Source: Cyanobacteria bacterium Co-bin13 (GTDB taxonomy: Bacteria; Cyanobacteriota; Cyanobacteriia; Phormidesmidales; Phormidesmidaceae). Taken from it: DNA of 9,168 nt. The stretch spans positions 1 through 9,168 of the forward strand of contig JACVRP010000122.1 in NCBI GenBank assembly GCA_014534385.1. The letters are read 5' to 3'. The position numbers and the translations under genes are program-made. Shown piece after piece: positions 5,638 to 9,168 of this stretch. Numbering within the stretch: position 1 is the stretch's first letter; each line of letters begins with the position of its first letter. Under the pieces are notes generated by a model. That model searched no databases. It was not told where the DNA came from and saw nothing but the letters and a program-made list of their open reading frames with translations.

Positions 5638-6522
5638 ATGGTGCTAACTGTTGCAACCTTCTATAAATTTGCCAAGCTGACGGATTATCAGGAGATGCGG
5701 CAGCCGCTGCTGCAGGTCTGCCAGGCGGCTGGGGTAAAGGGCACGATTTTGCTGGCGCTAGAGGGCATCAACGGTACGCTAGCAGGTCTGCAGAGCGGCA
5801 TTGAAGCGGTATTGGCTGAGCTGCGGGCTGATCAGCGGCTAGCAGATCTGGAGGTGAAGTTGTCTTTTGCTGACCAGCCACCCTTTGAGCGCCTGAAGGT
5901 AAAGCTCAAGCAGGAGATCGTCACGCTGGGCGTGGCCGCTGACCCTACAGAGCAGGTGGGTACCTACGTGCCGCCCCAGGACTGGAACCAGGTGATCCGC
6001 GATCCGGAGGTACTGGTGCTCGATACGCGCAATGATTATGAGGTGCAAATCGGCACTTTTGAGGGAGCTGTCAACCCTCACACCAAGGCATTTCGTCAGT
6101 TTCCAGAGTATGTGCAGACCCATCTAGCCCCGAACCAATACAAAAAGGTGGCAATGTTTTGCACCGGCGGCATCCGCTGTGAAAAGGCGACTGCTTACCT
6201 GCTGAGCCAGGGATTTGAGCAGGTCTATCATCTCCAGGGCGGCATTCTTAAGTATTTGGAGGCTGTGCCAGCGGCAGAGAGCCTGTGGCAGGGAGAGTGT
6301 TTTGTCTTCGATGAGCGAGTGGCGGTACGGCACGGGCTAGAGCCCGGCAGCTACGATCTCTGTTTGGCCTGTGGCCATCCTGTCCACCGAGATGACAAAG
6401 CCTCACCGCACTACCGAGAGGGCGTTGCCTGCCCCCACTGCTACAGTACGCTCACCCCTGAGAAGCAGGCGCGACAGGAGGAACGGCAGCGGCAGCGGCG
6501 GCAGCAGCAGGGGAGGCTGTAG
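5638..6522 (+). CDS. trhO: tRNA uridine(34) hydroxylase TrhO (rhodanese family, YceA)
   Basis: TrhO performs oxygen-dependent hydroxylation of U34 in the wobble position of certain tRNAs, giving ho5U, the first step toward (m)cmo5U-type modifications. It is cytosolic. The 294-residue product has the N-terminal acylphosphatase-like domain (about 1-95, with LALEGINGTLAG), a central rhodanese domain (about 110-215, with VLDTRNDYEVQIGTF and GAVNPHTKAFRQFP) and the active-site loop FCTGGIRCEKA, whose likely catalytic Cys is Cys175. The C-terminal region has paired cysteines, Cys242/Cys245 (CLAC) and Cys265/Cys268 (CPHC), a probable metal-binding cluster typical of the family. The last ~25 residues are a Gln/Arg-rich tail coded by a GGC/AGC-rich repeat. 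The start follows homologues (VATFYKF near the N-terminus). Its upstream leader contains a hairpin. Confidence 0.95.
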   Translation: MVLTVATFYKFAKLTDYQEMRQPLLQVCQAAGVKGTILLALEGINGTLAGLQSGIEAVLAELRADQRLADLEVKLSFADQPPFERLKVKLKQEIVTLGVAADPTEQVGTYVPPQDWNQVIRDPEVLVLDTRNDYEVQIGTFEGAVNPHTKAFRQFPEYVQTHLAPNQYKKVAMFCTGGIRCEKATAYLLSQGFEQVYHLQGGILKYLEAVPAAESLWQGECFVFDERVAVRHGLEPGSYDLCLACGHPVHRDDKASPHYREGVACPHCYSTLTPEKQARQEERQRQRRQQQGRL

Positions 6523-6530
6523 TGACAAGA

Positions 6531-6567
6531 ACTGTCGCGGGGACTGTTGCGGGGAGCCTGTTGCGGG
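6531..6567. repeat. 12-base tandem repeat downstream of trhO
   Basis: ACTGTCGCGGGG (6531-6542) and ACTGTTGCGGGG (6543-6554) are adjacent copies with one difference. A third, imperfect copy, AGCCTGTTGCGGG, runs to 6567. The array directly follows the GGC/AGC-rich end of trhO. It probably arose by slippage, and no function is evident. Confidence 0.65.
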
Positions 6568-6599
6568 AAAGCCTTGAGTCGTAAAGCTGGATTTAAAGC

Positions 6600-6983
6600 A
6601 TGGAAATCAATCTGCCAGAGGTCGTAGCTGAGGTACAGGCGGCTTTTGATCGCTATGAGGCGGCGCTGGTCAACAACGACGTGGCGGTGCTCGATGAGCT
6701 GTTTTGGCAGAGCCCCCATACGGTGCGCTACGGGGCGACAGAGAATTTGTATGGCTATGGTGCGATCGCAGCCTTCCGTGCGGGTCGCCCCACTGGGGAT
6801 CTGCAGCGGAGCCTGACTAAAACCGTAATTACCACCTACGGCCAAGACTTTGCTACCGCAAATACTGAGTTTAGAAAAACAGCCTCAGGCAAACTGGGTC
6901 GCCAAACTCAGACCTGGCTGCGCACCCCAGAGGGCTGGCGCGTTGTCAGCGCCCATGTCTCGTTTTTGCCGGAATCTGCCTAA
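6600..6983 (+). CDS. hpxZ: HpxZ/AtzH-like protein (DUF3225, NTF2-like fold)
   Basis: The 127-residue product matches the small NTF2-like family that includes HpxZ of oxalurate/purine catabolism and AtzH of the cyanuric-acid pathway. Family markers are visible along the whole length: the MEINLPEVVAEVQAAFDRYE start, LVNNDVAVLDELFW, SPHTVRYGATENLYGY, FRAGRP, TTYGQDFATANTEF and the QTWLRTPEGWRVVSAHVSF end. AtzH is an enzyme of the cyanuric-acid pathway that acts between biuret formation and allophanate hydrolysis, and HpxZ is usually coded beside an amidase. Neither an amidase nor a purine-catabolism gene is present here, so the substrate is uncertain and the symbol shows family membership only. 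The start matches the family N-terminus but has only a weak ribosome binding site. The gene lies 77 bases after trhO and contains one HIP1 site. Confidence 0.85.
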   Translation: MEINLPEVVAEVQAAFDRYEAALVNNDVAVLDELFWQSPHTVRYGATENLYGYGAIAAFRAGRPTGDLQRSLTKTVITTYGQDFATANTEFRKTASGKLGRQTQTWLRTPEGWRVVSAHVSFLPESA

Positions 6984-7315
6984 GGCTTTTGCCCGCTTAA
7001 GCCGGCCGATGAAGGCACCTCACAGACGGCGTATGAGCTGGAAATGAGCTTTTTGCATGGGGCCAATCATCCTGCTCAAACGAGACCTAGCCTCTGTCGA
7101 GGGGGGCATGCGGCTGCTAAAGCAGTTCGATATAAAGATTTAGAAACGGTGACAGGCTCCCTGCGCTAATCAGCTCTAAAACCTGAAAGATGTGCCATAC
7201 TTAACGACGATGCTAACAAGTACGAGTGTCACTTTTTATAGGCATTTCGACGGTTAGGTCAGAGTTCCTTAGAAGCGTCTTCAGCGTTCGGTAAGGATGC
7301 TACCTTGAGGAGTGA
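6984..7315. other. 332-base spacer without a convincing gene
   Basis: The hpxZ reading frame stays open for 61 codons after its stop (to a TAA at 7167-7169). It contains one ATG at 7044, which would give a 41-residue product with no ribosome binding site. I recognise no family in it. It could be a tiny gene, a decayed 3' extension or chance. The rest is more AT-rich and shows only a weak promoter-like pair, CTAACA (7213-7218) and TATAGG (7237-7242) with an 18-base spacer, placed to serve the 7316 gene. I see no tRNA, long repeat or mobile-element end. Confidence 0.5.
7307..7312 (+). promoter_or_regulatory. Ribosome binding site of the 7316 gene, unusually close
   Basis: GAGGAG is a strong Shine-Dalgarno core but ends only three bases before the ATG at 7316. 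A TGA immediately before that ATG rules out any longer in-frame start. Confidence 0.55.
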
Positions 7316-7975
7316 ATGAAGGATTCGACAGCTTTTGTAGCTGGGTGTGCTGCGGCTGGAGCAATGGTTCTGTTAATGCTCCTGACTCGTTCTGGCGCGG
7401 GTAGAGTTTCCAATTCAGTGCAGTCTCCTTCATCCAGTCCGTTGGAGGTTCAGGCTGTGCCTGTGCCACCCCCACCAACGCTACCGGTAGAAACTAAGGC
7501 AGAGACAGAGTTAAAAGAAGAACTCAATCGTCAAAAAGAGCTGACGGCAGAGCTCAAGTCTCAGCTCGAACGTCAGCAGACCCTGACAGAAGACCTGAGG
7601 GTGCAGCTAAGTCGGCAGCAAGACGATACCGACGCCATTTTGGAGCAGATGAGAGACTACCGGCAGTCCATGGAAACGATGGCTGCACAGCAGACCCGCC
7701 TAGCGGAGTCTATTCCCCAATCTAACGACACCCAAACGGTTTTGCTGTGGGGCATTGCTGGGCTGTTTCTGTTTTTAATCGTGGGCGGTGGAGCGGTGCT
7801 GACGGTTTTTGCCGTGTGGCTGCTGCAGTCCCAGCAGCGTCAGTCGCGTCGCACTGCTGTGATGTACCCTGTGCACGTGCCCAACCCCTATCCCAGCTAT
7901 GAGTACCAGGCGCTACCGGCCCCTTCTCGGCCCCAGCGAGTGGTGCAGTACGACGTTCAAGACTTTGCTGACTAA
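7316..7975 (+). CDS. Unrecognised membrane protein with central coiled coil
   Basis: No family is recognised. The 219-residue product has an N-terminal hydrophobic helix (about 6-24, FVAGCAAAGAMVLLMLL) that may be an anchor or an uncleaved signal. A Ser/Pro linker with a PPPP run follows (about 32-60), then a long charged heptad-like region rich in Glu, Gln, Lys and Leu (about 61-133), which should form a coiled coil. A strong second helix (about 141-170, LLWGIAGLFLFLIVGGGAVL and on) leads to a basic QRQSRR stop and a Tyr/Pro-rich tail. The likely topology puts the coiled coil on the outer (periplasmic) side of the membrane with both ends in the cytoplasm. Such proteins are often scaffolds, but that is inference. 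It is preceded by a ribosome binding site and followed by uvrB 143 bases on, with no close operon partner. Confidence 0.78.
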   Translation: MKDSTAFVAGCAAAGAMVLLMLLTRSGAGRVSNSVQSPSSSPLEVQAVPVPPPPTLPVETKAETELKEELNRQKELTAELKSQLERQQTLTEDLRVQLSRQQDDTDAILEQMRDYRQSMETMAAQQTRLAESIPQSNDTQTVLLWGIAGLFLFLIVGGGAVLTVFAVWLLQSQQRQSRRTAVMYPVHVPNPYPSYEYQALPAPSRPQRVVQYDVQDFAD

Positions 7976-8118
7976 GTAGGTTTGCTAAAACCCCTGTCAG
8001 TGCAGCAGTCCTATCTGCAGGTCGGGCTATTGCGGTATCCTGCCTGCCCCCACTGCCGCTAGAAATCCGTCATCATAAGTAGAACGACCCCCAGTCCTGC
8101 TCGGGTGACAGCATACTC

Positions 8119-9168
8119 ATGAGCGACTTCAACATTCAGGCCCCCTTTGAACCCAAGGGCGACCAGCCCAAAGCGATTAAGCAACTGGTCAGCCATCTTC
8201 AGGGCAACCACCGCTACCAAACCCTGCTTGGGGCAACGGGAACCGGCAAAACCCATACCATTGCCCGCGTCGTGGATAAAATTGGCAAACCGACGCTAGT
8301 GCTGGCTCACAACAAGACTCTAGCGGCGCAGCTGTGCAACGAGCTGCGGGAATTCTTCCCCGATAACGCGGTTGAGTACTTCATCAGCTATTACGACTAT
8401 TACCAGCCGGAAGCCTATATTCCGGTTACCGATACCTACATTGCTAAAACAGCCTCGATCAACGATGAGATCGATATGTTGCGCCACTCGGCTACCCGCT
8501 CACTGTTTGAGCGGCGAGACGTGATCGTGGTGGCTTCCATCAGCTGCATATACGGCCTGGGCATTCCCTCGGAATATCTCAAGGCCTCGATTCCGCTAAA
8601 GGTGGGGATGGAGGTTAATCAGCGGCAGGTGCTGCGAGACCTGGCCACCATTCAGTATGAGCGCAACGACCTGGACCTGAGCCGGGGCCGGTTTCGGGTG
8701 AAGGGAGATGTGCTGGAGATTGGTCCGGCCTATGAAGATCGGGTGATTCGAATCGAGTTCTTCGGCGATGAGATTGATGCTATCCGCTACATTGACCCGA
8801 TTACGGGGGCGACTCTGCAAAGTATGGATGCCCTCAGCATCTATCCGGCCCGCCACTTTGTTACCCCCAGTGAGCAGCTAGAGGAAGCCTGTCAGGCAAT
8901 TCACGACGAGCTAAAAGAGCGCTTGGAGCAGCTAGAGCAGGCTGGTAAGCTGCTGGAAGCCCAGCGCTTAGAGCAGCGCACCCGTTACGACTTGGAAATG
9001 CTGCGGGAGGTGGGCTACTGCAATGGCGTGGAAAACTATGCCCGTCACCTGGCCGGACGGCAGCCCGGATCGCCCCCAGAATGCCTGCTAGACTATTTCC
9101 CCAAAGATTGGCTGCTGGTAATTGATGAGTCCCACGTCACCCTGCCCCAGATTCACGCGATGTACAAC
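8119..9168 (+). CDS. uvrB: UvrABC excision nuclease subunit B (UvrB), 5' part, cut by the window edge
   Basis: UvrB is the helicase-like damage-verifying subunit of bacterial nucleotide excision repair. UvrA loads it onto damaged DNA and UvrC then makes the incisions. The window holds the first 350 codons of roughly 665, open to the edge without a stop. Visible are the opening FEPKGDQPKAI, Walker A GATGTGKT (38-45), TLVLAHNKTLAAQL (motif Ia), the aromatic damage-binding beta-hairpin region (about 91-115, YYDYYQPEAYIP), ASISCIYGLG, the UvrA-binding domain 2 (about 157-250), the helical stretch around ERLEQLEQAGKLLEAQRLEQRT, GYCNGVENYARHL, and motif II DESH (336-339). All are intact. The start at 8119 matches the family N-terminus, with only a weak GGTGA upstream. 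No clear promoter is seen in the 143-base gap before it, and I see no LexA-type operator there. Confidence 0.97.
   Translation, partial: MSDFNIQAPFEPKGDQPKAIKQLVSHLQGNHRYQTLLGATGTGKTHTIARVVDKIGKPTLVLAHNKTLAAQLCNELREFFPDNAVEYFISYYDYYQPEAYIPVTDTYIAKTASINDEIDMLRHSATRSLFERRDVIVVASISCIYGLGIPSEYLKASIPLKVGMEVNQRQVLRDLATIQYERNDLDLSRGRFRVKGDVLEIGPAYEDRVIRIEFFGDEIDAIRYIDPITGATLQSMDALSIYPARHFVTPSEQLEEACQAIHDELKERLEQLEQAGKLLEAQRLEQRTRYDLEMLREVGYCNGVENYARHLAGRQPGSPPECLLDYFPKDWLLVIDESHVTLPQIHAMYN

Noticed and set aside
6441..6845. 134-codon minus-strand frame with many Cys and Arg
   Set aside because: It is antisense to the trhO end and to the conserved hpxZ gene. The Cys/Arg run is just the complement of the GGC/AGC repeat.
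7979..7992. GGTTT-GCTA-AAACC hairpin after the coiled-coil protein gene
   Set aside because: Only five mostly weak pairs and no T-run, too little to call a terminator.
8101..8118. Possible regulatory site directly before uvrB
   Set aside because: No LexA-type palindrome or convincing -35/-10 pair is visible.

Overview
The window looks like a chromosomal segment of a cyanobacterium, probably a filamentous Leptolyngbya/Nodosilinea-like lineage, though the genus is a guess. Three things support this. The octamer GCGATCGC (HIP1, the cyanobacterial highly iterated palindrome) occurs five times in 9.2 kb. There is a DUF760 gene, a family typical of cyanobacteria and chloroplasts. The serine protease carries the cyanobacterial HhoA/HhoB/HtrA layout. 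Base composition is moderately GC-rich and even. I see no transposase, phage gene, CRISPR array, tRNA or rRNA.

Layout. Positions 1-39 hold a C-rich short tandem repeat directly before scpB (40-585, +), followed by a small DUF760 gene (731-1087, +). A spacer with two hairpins (1088-1242) separates these from a convergent periplasmic HtrA-type protease with a PDZ domain (1243-2472, -). A ~200-bp divergent promoter region (2473-2675) leads to an exported LysM plus M23-like protein (2676-3611, +) in which every expected zinc ligand is replaced. Next come an unrecognised two-helix membrane protein rich in Pro and Ala (3755-4657, +) and, six bases later, an HDAC11-like deacetylase that appears to start with TTG (4664-5584, +). 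These are followed by trhO, a tRNA U34 hydroxylase (5638-6522, +), an HpxZ/AtzH-like NTF2-fold protein (6600-6983, +), and a 332-base stretch without a convincing gene. The window ends with an unrecognised membrane-anchored coiled-coil protein (7316-7975, +) and the first 350 codons of uvrB (8119 to the right edge, +).

How the genes fit together. The region is mostly housekeeping and does not form one pathway. Chromosome segregation (ScpB), envelope proteostasis (HtrA), the cell wall (LysM/M23-like), tRNA modification (TrhO) and nucleotide excision repair (UvrB) sit side by side. Only the membrane protein and deacetylase pair (3755-5584) is spaced closely enough to suggest co-translation. The protease and LysM/M23-like genes share a divergent control region and both act outside the cytoplasmic membrane.

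I found no clear new multi-gene system. The best leads are the ligand-less M23 domain, the two unrecognised membrane proteins, the membrane protein/deacetylase coupling, the HpxZ-like gene without its usual partner, and several small repeats and hairpins between genes.
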